Positions 18,335 through 25,663 of a stretch of DNA of 44,115 nt are shown here, in pieces. Location of the stretch: the NCBI GenBank assembly GCA_013215655.1, contig JABSOX010000048.1:1-44115 (forward strand), read 5' to 3'. Origin of the DNA: Colwellia sp. Its GTDB lineage: Bacteria; Pseudomonadota; Gammaproteobacteria; Enterobacterales; Alteromonadaceae. Positions within the stretch are counted from its first letter, which is position 1; every line of letters starts with the position of its first letter. The position numbers and the translations under genes are program-made. A model generated the notes under the pieces. That model had not been told where the DNA came from and did no database searches. It saw only the letters and a list, made by a program, of their open reading frames with translations.

Positions 18335-18658
18335 TTAAGACTTTTGATTACTTGCGATTAATAATGCTAACTGAGACTTGATATCATCCAATTCTGCTTT
18401 AATCGGCAGCAAAGCTTCTTCGATTATTAATTTGATTTCTTGTGTCTCTTTTACTGTTGTTAGCAACTCTTTTTCGCTGGTTTGTTGATTACTTATATTT
18501 ATGAATTCAGGATCATGTTGCCATGATTTCAATACCTTTATTATTGTGGGTAGAGGAAATGAAGTTGCCAACCGAGATTTTATAAGGGCGACTGTTGGCT
18601 TCTTTCCTTGGTTAGCTAATTGATTTGCAATGATTAATATTTCATCAAAGGTAGTCAT
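18335..18658 (-). CDS. Small KfrA_N-like DNA-binding protein (predicted)
   Basis: A 107-residue protein. Residues 1-48 (ILIIANQLANQGKKPTVALI, then KVLKSWQHDP) follow the pattern of the KfrA N-terminal helix-turn-helix: aliphatic helix, GKxPT, then a tryptophan in the last helix. Residues 65-105 are a likely coiled coil (EIKLIIEEALLPIKAELDDI). KfrA proteins of plasmids have a much longer coiled coil; this is a short chromosomal form. It converges with syd and is divergent from the DUF3192 lipoprotein. The target is unknown, and the family call is by pattern only. Confidence 0.65.
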   Translation of the reverse strand: MTTFDEILIIANQLANQGKKPTVALIKSRLATSFPLPTIIKVLKSWQHDPEFINISNQQTSEKELLTTVKETQEIKLIIEEALLPIKAELDDIKSQLALLIASNQKS

Positions 18659-18831
18659 TTATAAAAATCCTGATGTTAATGTCACTAAATTATGGTGGAT
18701 TATACTAACAAAATATTAATGTTTAGCATATTTTATCGTAAAGGTTAATAAAATCAACAGTATGCGAATGTGGTTTGTATGTTGCTATAAACATAACTAA
18801 ATATGATTAATTAAAAACAAGAGATATATTC

Positions 18832-19212
18832 ATGAAAAAAACTTTATTAACACTTGCCATTGCTATTCCATTATCACTTACCTTATCAGGCTGCGTTATT
18901 TCCGTTGGTGGAGAAGACGGACATGGGTTTAGTACTAGTTTTGAAGATAGAGAATATGATAACCGTAAGGCTATAGCTCGAATTCAACTGAACAGTTCTT
19001 ATTCTAGCGCCTATAATTCACTAGGTGTAGCCGATTTCACTGAAACATATCAGCGCAATGGTGCTGTTGTTAAAGTGCTTTATTACCGTACTCATAGAAA
19101 ACAAAAAGATGGTGTAACAACAAAGGATGAATGTACTTACCTTAATTTTGTTGACGATGTTTTGACTGAAACGGGCAACGGTCAAGATTATGTTAGAAAT
19201 ATTGGACAGTAA
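18832..19212 (+). CDS. DUF3192 lipoprotein
   Basis: A 126-residue lipoprotein. The signal peptide MKKTLLTLAIAIPLSLTLSG is followed by the lipid-carrying Cys21 (lipobox LSGC). Residue +2 is Val, so outer-membrane sorting is expected. The mature part has the DUF3192 core (VLYYRTHRKQKDGVTTKDEC), clearly paralogous to the membrane-anchored protein at 12192. Both keep a cysteine in the xxxEC motif. Function unknown. It has its own upstream gap and ends 106 bp before the GNAT gene. Confidence 0.85.
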   Translation: MKKTLLTLAIAIPLSLTLSGCVISVGGEDGHGFSTSFEDREYDNRKAIARIQLNSSYSSAYNSLGVADFTETYQRNGAVVKVLYYRTHRKQKDGVTTKDECTYLNFVDDVLTETGNGQDYVRNIGQ

Positions 19213-19318
19213 TTTTTTGGATGATTAATTAAGACATACAATTGTGTTTGACCTTATTTCAATAACCCTGATAAGGTGGTTAGATAATAACTAAAAAATA
19301 AATACTTGGAGTGTTTTA

Positions 19319-19954
19319 ATGAGTGATATGGTTTCTGAAGAACAAGACTTAGATATTAAAGTTGCATATTTATCTGCGGAAGACCTAAAAATCGCCGCAT
19401 CTTTGTTGTATCAGGCTTATCACGATGACCCTGTTTTTTTAGATATATTTAATAGTGAAAAAACAGATTATGAACAGCGCTTACGTACTTCTATAAGAGA
19501 AGAACTAAGCGCTTTTTGGCATGCTAAACAGCCTATGGTTGGTTTATATTTAGGTGAAACCATGGTGGGTGTTGCATGTTTAAATAACCCTAATGAAGGT
19601 TGTACATCTGAGCGTTTTTGGCATTGGCGATTAAAAATGTTGTTGGGCGCTGGCTATTTTAGTACCAAACAAATGATTGAAAAAGAAAAAACTGTTTTGG
19701 CTGAAGTACCCATGAAAAAATTTCATATGTTATCTTTTATTGCTATACATCCTCTACATCAACATCATGGCTTTGGTCACTATCTAATGGCTGCGGTAAA
19801 TACTATTTTAGAGGAAAACAAAGAAAGTGAAGGTGTAGCCGTTTTTGCAACTACTAGTAAATATAAAGATTTTTTCAAAGATGTTGATTATGACTTTATT
19901 AAAGAGGTTAGTGTTGGTAAAGTTTCTGGCTCACTGATGGTTCATTTTAGGTAG
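19319..19954 (+). CDS. GNAT-family N-acetyltransferase
   Basis: A 211-residue protein with the GCN5-related acetyltransferase fold. Motif A, which binds the acetyl-CoA pyrophosphate, is IHPLHQHHGFGHYLMAAV at about 142-159. A C-terminal strand-helix pair (EGVAVFATTSKYKDFFKDVD) shapes the end of the active site. GGAG precedes the ATG. It is the last protein gene before the CsrB-type RNAs. The substrate is unknown; the AYHDDPVF segment is common in GNATs acting on small amines or resistance substrates, but this does not identify one. Confidence 0.85.
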   Translation: MSDMVSEEQDLDIKVAYLSAEDLKIAASLLYQAYHDDPVFLDIFNSEKTDYEQRLRTSIREELSAFWHAKQPMVGLYLGETMVGVACLNNPNEGCTSERFWHWRLKMLLGAGYFSTKQMIEKEKTVLAEVPMKKFHMLSFIAIHPLHQHHGFGHYLMAAVNTILEENKESEGVAVFATTSKYKDFFKDVDYDFIKEVSVGKVSGSLMVHFR

Positions 19955-20334
19955 GCTATGTTTAGGTTTTGTAATATCTTTATAACCTAATATTTAAATA
20001 ACACCATGTAAATGCCTCATTTTTATTGATAAACTAATTTGAGGCCACTTTCCAATTTTTTCTTGACATATACCTCTACGTTTCACTTTTTTAAAATAGT
20101 TGTCGCTAATAAAATATCAAATGAAAATTCCTTATTATCACCTTTCGTTGTAGGACATATCTTACATATTCGTAAGATATGCTGGTTAATAGATGCTGTT
20201 TTTGCTAAGGAATTTATTTACTTTATTGAATTTAATGGAGTTTTTTGTCTTTATATCGTTTTTTCATTAACAGTAAGTAATCTTTTAAATTTTAGCTGAT
20301 ACTAAAAATTTACTAAAAGAGTAATATTAATCAT
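19955..20334 (+). promoter_or_regulatory. Upstream regulatory region of CsrB-type RNA 1
   Basis: 380 bp without a convincing gene; an 86-codon frame here overlaps the control elements and has no family features. It contains a perfect 10-bp inverted repeat, CATATCTTAC (20156-20165) and GTAAGATATG (20172-20181), around ATATTC. A -10 box TAATAT (20322-20327) places the start near G20335. The inverted repeat is centred about 166 bp before it. GacA/UvrY-type activators act far upstream of csrB in other bacteria, and the half-sites contain the same CTTAC/GTAAG, but in reverse order to the textbook TGTAAG-N6-CTTACA. Confidence 0.65.
20322..20327 (+). promoter_or_regulatory. -10 element of CsrB-type RNA 1
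   Basis: TAATAT eight bases before G20335, where similarity with the second RNA begins (GTCAGGACGAC). No good -35 is visible, as expected for an activator-dependent promoter. Confidence 0.6.
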
Positions 20335-20644
20335 GTCAGGACGACAAAGGTTAGGAAAACCATTTTAAATGGATGTTGAACAAGGAGCCTTTAGATTAAG
20401 GTAGGAAATAGGGATATTACACACGGATTTTTTATAGGGATATTTTCAAGGATGTTGTCTACATGGATGTAACATCAGGATGATGAAAGGATAGACTTAG
20501 TTTAGGAAGAACTATTTAGAGGGACTGCTTTAAGGGATTATGGCATTGTTTAAGGATAAACATTCACGGATGAATTGATAGCTAAGTATGCAGGATGCAT
20601 AAATCTAGTTGAAAAAAAGCGACTCTTAAGAGGCGCTTTTTTTT
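20335..20644 (+). ncRNA. csrB1: CsrB-family CsrA-sequestering RNA, copy 1
   Basis: A non-coding RNA of about 310 nt predicted to bind many copies of the translational regulator CsrA and keep it off mRNAs. I count 18 GGA triplets, nearly all as AGGA, TGGA or GGGA. Several sit in hairpin tips: GTCAGGACGAC at the 5' end (20335-20345), CATCAGGATGATG (20473-20485, identical to a repeat in E. coli CsrB) and TATGCAGGATGCATA (20587-20601). It ends in an intrinsic terminator. It lies in the syd-truC interval, as csrB does in E. coli. No open frame fits. The symbol is provisional. Confidence 0.92.
20612..20644 (+). terminator. Terminator of CsrB-type RNA 1
   Basis: The stem AGCG-A-CTC / GAG-G-CGCT has a single A-G mismatch and a TTAA loop. 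Seven A residues precede it and eight T residues follow. Confidence 0.88.
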
Positions 20645-20701
20645 CGTCTAAAGAAAAGTAAAAAAAATGTTAACAGTACATATCACTATTTGTTTGTGAG
20701 A

Positions 20702-20727
20702 TATATCGCACATCATCGTAAGATATA
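20702..20727 (+). promoter_or_regulatory. Inverted repeat upstream of CsrB-type RNA 2
   Basis: TATATCGCAC (20702-20711) and GTAAGATATA (20718-20727) around ATCATC, pairing at eight of ten positions. The right arm and the 6-base spacer repeat the element at 20156-20181. Its centre is about 166 bp before the inferred start G20880, the same distance as in copy 1, so it is probably the binding site of a shared activator. Confidence 0.6.
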
Positions 20728-20866
20728 CGACTATTTTTCTAAAGGAATTACTGTCACTTATCTTTAATGTAATGAATTTGTTAATAAAATACAAATTAAA
20801 GCAATATCGCTTTAATTACTGCTAATATTTTTTTTAAAGCTGTCTTCAATTAATATTATCGAAGAG

Positions 20867-20872
20867 TATTAT
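20867..20872 (+). promoter_or_regulatory. -10 element of CsrB-type RNA 2
   Basis: TATTAT eight bases before G20880. The surrounding GAGTATTATTAA matches GAGTAATATTAA of copy 1. Confidence 0.6.
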
Positions 20873-20879
20873 TAACACT

Positions 20880-21205
20880 GTCAGGACGACACAAGTAAGG
20901 GATGCACAAGTAAGGGATGACAACTGAACAGGATTTCAATTAGGATGAAGTAAGGATACTTTAAAGGATTATATAAGGATATATTTTCATGGATAGGCAA
21001 GTATGGATACTTTCATCAGGATGATGAACAATATTTTTAATAACTCAGGATGAGTTGTTGCTATGGATAGTAAGATGGAAAATAAAAGGAATTATTAGGA
21101 TGTACTATGGATAGTTCTTTATGGATGAAGCGGGATCACTAAAATGTGCAGGATGCATAAAAGCTAGTAAAAAAAATGCGACTCGAATGAGTCGCATTTT
21201 TTATT
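20880..21205 (+). ncRNA. csrB2: CsrB-family CsrA-sequestering RNA, copy 2
   Basis: A second RNA of about 325 nt, with 20 GGA triplets by my count. It shares the 5' end TGTCAGGACGACA and the 3' end GCAGGATGCATAA with copy 1, while the middle differs. Clear hairpins with GGA at the tip are TTCATCAGGATGATGAA (21012-21028) and AACTCAGGATGAGTT (21042-21056), both of the E. coli CsrB type. A 15-bp direct repeat, ACAAGTAAGGGATG (20891-20904 and 20906-20919), has multiplied one site. Its own promoter and terminator make it an independent gene. It probably arose by tandem duplication. The symbol is provisional. Confidence 0.92.
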
Positions 21206-21207
21206 TG
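21171..21207. terminator. Terminator of CsrB-type RNA 2, probably bidirectional
   Basis: ATGCGACTC (21176-21184) pairs perfectly with GAGTCGCAT (21189-21197) around GAAT. A-run and T-run flanks mean it can also stop the convergent gene ending at 21255. Confidence 0.92.
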
Positions 21208-21237
21208 TGAATTTTATTTCTCTAAAATTAAATTAAC

Positions 21238-21270
21238 ATTCAATTAACACTCAATTAATACTCAATTAAT
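21238..21270. repeat. 11-bp tandem repeat across a stop codon
   Basis: Three units, ATTCAATTAAC, ACTCAATTAAT and ACTCAATTAAT, run through the stop codon of the minus-strand membrane-protein gene (stop at 21255-21257). It looks like replication slippage. Loss or gain of a unit would alter the last residues or the reading frame end. Confidence 0.8.
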
Positions 21271-22337
21271 TCTGAATAAATCTTATGTTTTCCTAGTACC
21301 GCTTGACTGCCTTTGAGAGAAAAAGAGTATCCACATAAGGTGAATTTCCCACGAAATGCGATGTTATTTAAAATTACTCTTGTATCGAGAGGTGAAAATG
21401 TTGCATAAAATTTTTCTGCTCCTTCATTTATCACCGAGAGTGTTCGTACATCGTCCCCATTATTAAATGTAATGTTTTGGCAGCTTGAATCACCCTGAAT
21501 ACTTGTTTGATCCCAAATTGGAGAAGTTTGCTTAGTATCACCATGCCAACTAATAATGACACCATTAAAAGGTGATAACATGAGTGAAAAATTGTCAGGT
21601 AGGGTGACAGCATGAAGGCGTATTGTAGTTTCCTGTTTTTTATCTATTTGTTTGCTTGAAGGTAACCCTTGTTTATCTTGAGAGAAGATTAACCCAAGGA
21701 TTATCATTGTGAAAATAATAGTAACTACTGCAGCGAAATATTTTTTATTTTCCAATACAGCAATTCGTATTTTTTCACCAATATCCTGTTTATTATTATG
21801 TATAGCATTTTCATTTTTTGCAGTGGAGGAGGCTGTCGCTAGTACTTCTGAATATATTTCTGTTGATAGCAGTTCGTTGTGAACAATCGTCGGCTCTACT
21901 CTATTTGCTCTGCGTTGCTGGTAGGTTTCTTTAGAATTGCTGTTGTCTATATTAATTGGTCCATTATAGCCATACGAATACGGAATATCTTTGTTACTTG
22001 GATAAGTGAGTAAGAAAAATGAGAATATTGCAGATAAGAGCAGTAACCAATAAAATAAATTAAGTTCGGTAATTATGATCAGTAAACCAATGATTAAAAA
22101 TGATATGACAGGCATGAAAAGCCATTTTTGTTTTAAAACTGCATCATTTAATCGACGTAAGGTGGTTAGTGCACTAAGTGCTATCGATATTAATAAGAAA
22201 AGAATTAATAAAAAGGTAATATTAGAAAATAATATACTTGCAATAACAAAGCTAACATAAGAAGTTGTGTTGATTATCGCATACCTACTTCTGTTATCTT
22301 TACCTTTTTGACAAAATAATGATTTCAATAATGTCAC
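21255..22337 (-). CDS. DUF805-like membrane protein with C-terminal extracytoplasmic domain
   Basis: A 360-residue protein. Residues 18-115 hold about four membrane helices, with LRRLNDAVLKQKWLF between the second and third. This resembles the RLHD motif of DUF805 proteins, with Asn for His. A polar linker (120-200) leads to another helix (about 203-222, YFAAVVTIIFTMIILGLIF) and a C-terminal domain of about 135 residues, rich in beta-strand. The domain has two cysteines (CQNITF, LCGYSF) that could pair if periplasmic. I know no function. It is third in a minus-strand run after DUF3549 and DUF3301 and converges on the csrB2 terminator. Confidence 0.75.
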   Translation of the reverse strand: MTLLKSLFCQKGKDNRSRYAIINTTSYVSFVIASILFSNITFLLILFLLISIALSALTTLRRLNDAVLKQKWLFMPVISFLIIGLLIIITELNLFYWLLLLSAIFSFFLLTYPSNKDIPYSYGYNGPINIDNSNSKETYQQRRANRVEPTIVHNELLSTEIYSEVLATASSTAKNENAIHNNKQDIGEKIRIAVLENKKYFAAVVTIIFTMIILGLIFSQDKQGLPSSKQIDKKQETTIRLHAVTLPDNFSLMLSPFNGVIISWHGDTKQTSPIWDQTSIQGDSSCQNITFNNGDDVRTLSVINEGAEKFYATFSPLDTRVILNNIAFRGKFTLCGYSFSLKGSQAVLGKHKIYSELIEY

Positions 22338-22394
22338 AAAACCTCCACTACAATTCTTTATTGGTTGTATTAATTTTTTTGTATAGTTGTTACA

Positions 22395-22697
22395 TTAATG
22401 AATGCGATATGCAGGCGTATTAATGTCATCTAACCGATAGCCTCGCAAAGTCATAAGTCCTTGGTATGATGATTCACCATCACCACTAAATTCGAATTCA
22501 AAAATACTTAACCAATGAGGGCCTAACTTTCGATTAAATCTAATTCTGCTTGAACGACGAGCAATAGAAATAAATTGTAATCGTTCACTTTCACAGTATT
22601 TATTTATATGACTACGAGCAAACTCGGCAACTTTACGTAAATAGATGAAGTACCAAAAAATTAAGCCAATAATGAGTAAGTAATATATGTTTTCCAT
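22395..22697 (-). CDS. DUF3301 small membrane-anchored protein
   Basis: A 100-residue protein with an N-terminal membrane helix (about 4-21, IYYLLIIGLIFWYFIYLR) and a conserved soluble part. The stretch CESERLQFISIARRSSRIRF is followed by FEFEFSGDGESSYQG and LRGYRL. This arrangement is the DUF3301 family as I know it from Vibrio and Shewanella, where it follows a DUF3549 gene, as here (9-bp gap). Function unknown. Confidence 0.8.
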   Translation of the reverse strand: MENIYYLLIIGLIFWYFIYLRKVAEFARSHINKYCESERLQFISIARRSSRIRFNRKLGPHWLSIFEFEFSGDGESSYQGLMTLRGYRLDDINTPAYRIH

Positions 22698-22706
22698 CTG
22701 ATGCCT

Positions 22707-23741
22707 TTATTTAGTTGCTTGGAAAAGCAAACCAATTGCTTTTATTAGTTGCACACTGCGATTATTACTTCGAATGGACTGAAATAATATGGGGCGGATT
22801 AATGGAATTGCAATTAAATCCCTAAAAATAGCATTAAATAATTGTTGCTCATTATTTTCAACCATTAATTCTAAAAAGCGCAACATACGTTGTTGATCTT
22901 CCAATATACGCCAACATTTTCCGGCAAGTACAATCAGAAAGTCTGCCGACGCCGTTTTTTCTGACATAAGTTGTTCCATTAACTCTATGACATGTAAATG
23001 ATCGGTACTAGAGGCTAAACTTCTCACTAAATGCAGTCTTATTGTTTCAGAGTTATTTGACGGATCATTTTCTATTCTATGGATAATCGCTGCTATTAAA
23101 TTAAATGATAACGTATGGTTTTCCAATGCTGAGCATAATGGAATCAATACTTGCTCTGGTAAATGAGGTAAAGCATTAACTAAGTATTCATTATTTTTCT
23201 CTTCTGACAATAAAACAACAAAATCGGTGATCCCTTGTACACCGATTTGTTGCCAGTCAGCCCACGTAGTTTGTTTTGAGAAATACGCTTTACAATGATC
23301 TAAATGAACACTCATTTTTTGTTTTAATTCATGACAAATAATACTATTAAGAGAAGCCAACTTGTATTGTGAAGGGGTAAAATGATACGGATTGCTCTTT
23401 AATAGTTCTTCTTGGTGTTCATTAGGGTTAATAGTTAAATTAGACCCTAAAGCTTCAACGATTATAGCGATAAAGTGGTTGCGAGCGCCTTGATTTAATA
23501 GGCCTCGTTCATCAATCGGTAACTTTATAAACCATAAATAGGGCTGTGTATTTTTATTTTGCCAAAATGCAACCGCAATAAATGCGTGTCCCTGTGAGGG
23601 CGATGGATAGGGCACTTGGTTTAATTCAATTTGAGTAAAGTCTTTTTTAGATATTTTGTCTATTTTTCTACCAATATCATAAATTCGATATTGTGAATTG
23701 GAGAGTAATAATAACTCTGAAATTGAAGTGATTGCGGTCAT
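22707..23741 (-). CDS. DUF3549 protein
   Basis: A 344-residue cytoplasmic protein, recognised as DUF3549 by its start (ISELLLLSNSQYRIYDIGRK), the segment HAFIAVAFWQ, the segment LWFIKLPIDERGLL, and its pairing with DUF3301. The C-terminal 180 residues are a series of helices that look like an alpha-solenoid. No catalytic motif is visible. It leads the DUF3549-DUF3301-DUF805 run and is divergent from truC. Function unknown. Confidence 0.8.
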   Translation of the reverse strand: MTAITSISELLLLSNSQYRIYDIGRKIDKISKKDFTQIELNQVPYPSPSQGHAFIAVAFWQNKNTQPYLWFIKLPIDERGLLNQGARNHFIAIIVEALGSNLTINPNEHQEELLKSNPYHFTPSQYKLASLNSIICHELKQKMSVHLDHCKAYFSKQTTWADWQQIGVQGITDFVVLLSEEKNNEYLVNALPHLPEQVLIPLCSALENHTLSFNLIAAIIHRIENDPSNNSETIRLHLVRSLASSTDHLHVIELMEQLMSEKTASADFLIVLAGKCWRILEDQQRMLRFLELMVENNEQQLFNAIFRDLIAIPLIRPILFQSIRSNNRSVQLIKAIGLLFQATK

Positions 23742-23932
23742 AAGTAAAAAATCTGTCGAATAATATCGGCATTATAGGGATAATAGTCCTGCAACTCCAA
23801 TGTAAACGACTAATGACGATACTTTTATTAAATCACTCATATCTCAATACAAACATTGAAAAGGTTCGTCGCGTAATGGCCAAGTAAACTGATGGTCTTA
23901 AGCCTTAATAATTAAGTGAAGATTAAGTGAAA

Positions 23933-24727
23933 ATGACAAATGAAATAATGAACACCGATATAGAAGAAACAACTACTGACATTATTATCCCCGATGAGAA
24001 GCCTTTTTTAAAAATACTATATCAAGATGAGTATTTTGTTGCGGTTGATAAACCAGCAGGGCTTTTTGTGCATAGAAGTTATATGGACAAAGATGAAATC
24101 TATTTTGCATTACAGTTAGTACGAGACCAAATTGGGCAGTATGTTTATCCATTACATCGGATAGATAGACCTACGTCAGGTGTACTATTATTTGCACTAA
24201 GTAAAGATGTGGCTCGTGTCATGGGACAAGCGTTTACAGATAGAACAATACAAAAAACATACTATGCATTAACGCGTGGTCATTTAGTTTCAAATGGTAT
24301 CATAGATTATGCGTTAAAAGAAAAACTTGATAAATTAGGTGATAAAGATGTGAGCACAAATAAAGAACCTCAACAGGCGCAAACTGTTTATCAGTCTTTA
24401 CATACCGCTTCCTTACCAATTGCGTTAGGAAAGTTTCCAAGTGTACGTTACTCATTGATTAAATTGATGCCTCAAACAGGTCGTCGCCATCAAATTAGAC
24501 GCCATCTAGCTCATTTACGCCATCCTATTATCGGTGATATAAATTATGGTGATAATAAACAAAACCCTTTTTTTACGACGCACTTCGGCTTTAAACGTTT
24601 AATGTTAATAGCTAAGTCCTTGGCGTTTATTCATCCTATATCAAAAAAAGACGTTTTGATCGAAGCTTCATTTGATCATCAATGGCAAAGCGTATTTGAA
24701 AAGTTGTCTTGGCAGGTGGAGTCTTAA
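23933..24727 (+). CDS. truC: tRNA pseudouridine(65) synthase TruC
   Basis: TruC converts U65 of certain tRNAs to pseudouridine. The 264-residue protein has the RluA-type catalytic motif HRIDRPTSGVLL, with the nucleophilic aspartate, and the further family motifs LMPQTGRRHQIRRHLAHL and HPIIGDINYGD. An N-terminal tail of about 20 acidic residues is absent from E. coli TruC. ATG at 23933 is used; GTG at 23927 is also possible. truC also lies near csrB and syd in E. coli. Confidence 0.93.
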   Translation: MTNEIMNTDIEETTTDIIIPDEKPFLKILYQDEYFVAVDKPAGLFVHRSYMDKDEIYFALQLVRDQIGQYVYPLHRIDRPTSGVLLFALSKDVARVMGQAFTDRTIQKTYYALTRGHLVSNGIIDYALKEKLDKLGDKDVSTNKEPQQAQTVYQSLHTASLPIALGKFPSVRYSLIKLMPQTGRRHQIRRHLAHLRHPIIGDINYGDNKQNPFFTTHFGFKRLMLIAKSLAFIHPISKKDVLIEASFDHQWQSVFEKLSWQVES

Positions 24728-24747
24728 CATTTCTTGTGAAGAGAAAG

Positions 24748-24781
24748 ACAAAGGCTTCGTATCAAAAAATGAAGCCTTTGT
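24748..24781. terminator. Bidirectional terminator between truC and dapD
   Basis: ACAAAGGCTTC (24748-24758) pairs exactly with GAAGCCTTTGT (24771-24781). It serves two convergent genes. The T-run is weak on both strands, but the stem is strong. Confidence 0.8.
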
Positions 24782-24798
24782 ATTAATTTATCGACTAT

Positions 24799-25629
24799 TT
24801 ATTCTTCCGATATAGAACGAAGTAAAGCGTTAATTCCCACTTTTGCGCGAGTTTTGGCATCTACTTTTTTAACGATAATTGCAGCATATAAACTATATGT
24901 ACCGCACTTAGAAGGTAAATTACCTGGTACAACAACAGAGCCAGCAGGCACTCGACCATAGTGTATTTCACCAGTCTCGCGGTCAAAAATACGGGTGCTT
25001 TGGCCAATATAAACGCCCATAGATATTACCGCGCCTTCTTCTACCACCACACCTTCAACAATTTCGGAACGTGCACCAATAAAACAATTATCTTCGATAA
25101 TGGTTGGACCAGCCTGTAATGGCTCCAATACGCCACCTATGCCAACACCGCCAGATAAATGCACGTTTTTACCTATCTGCGCACAAGATCCTACCGTAGC
25201 CCATGCATCAACCATACAACCTTCATCAACATAGGCGCCGAAGTTAACGAAGCTTGGCATAACAACTACATTCTTGCCGATATAGCTGCCAGTACGTACG
25301 GAAGCTCCAGGAACAATACGTACACCGTCGGCTTCAAAATCAGCTTGTTGATAACCCGTGTATTTCATTGGAACTTTGTCAAAGAAAGTGCTCTCTGCGC
25401 CGTCAATAACCTCGTTTTCCCAGATACGAAAAGATAATAAAACCGCTTTTTTCAGCCATTGATGTACAACCCATTCACCTGCAATCTTCTCGGCAACACG
25501 AGCTGAACCATTATTAAGTGCGGCTAATGAATCAAGCACCGCTTTTTTTACATCATTAGAAACAGTAGCAGGTGTAATGTTCATACGATCTTCAAATGCT
25601 TGTTCTATGAGTTTTTGTAAATATGACAT
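24799..25629 (-). CDS. dapD: Tetrahydrodipicolinate N-succinyltransferase
   Basis: DapD transfers succinyl from succinyl-CoA to tetrahydrodipicolinate in the diaminopimelate pathway. The 276-residue protein has a helical N-terminal domain and a left-handed beta-helix of hexapeptide repeats (about 105-235, for example [20 protein letters not shown]). Length and sequence match E. coli DapD. The start [12 protein letters not shown] is preceded by AGGA at six bases; translation further upstream (to 25680) is possible but non-homologous. It follows glnD by 34 bp, and glnD follows map, the same trio as in E. coli. Confidence 0.96.
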   Translation of the reverse strand: MSYLQKLIEQAFEDRMNITPATVSNDVKKAVLDSLAALNNGSARVAEKIAGEWVVHQWLKKAVLLSFRIWENEVIDGAESTFFDKVPMKYTGYQQADFEADGVRIVPGASVRTGSYIGKNVVVMPSFVNFGAYVDEGCMVDAWATVGSCAQIGKNVHLSGGVGIGGVLEPLQAGPTIIEDNCFIGARSEIVEGVVVEEGAVISMGVYIGQSTRIFDRETGEIHYGRVPAGSVVVPGNLPSKCGTYSLYAAIIVKKVDAKTRAKVGINALLRSISEE

Positions 25630-25663
25630 ATTATTTCCTAGAAATTTTAAATTTATTTTATGA

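Noticed and set aside
20039-20299. 86-codon frame upstream of csrB1
   Set aside because: It overlaps the regulatory inverted repeat and AT-rich promoter DNA, has a low-complexity hydrophobic translation and no ribosome binding site or family feature.
20335-21205. CRISPR-like array because of regularly repeated GGATG
   Set aside because: Repeats are 5-7 bases, irregularly spaced and without constant-length spacers. The pattern fits CsrB RNAs.
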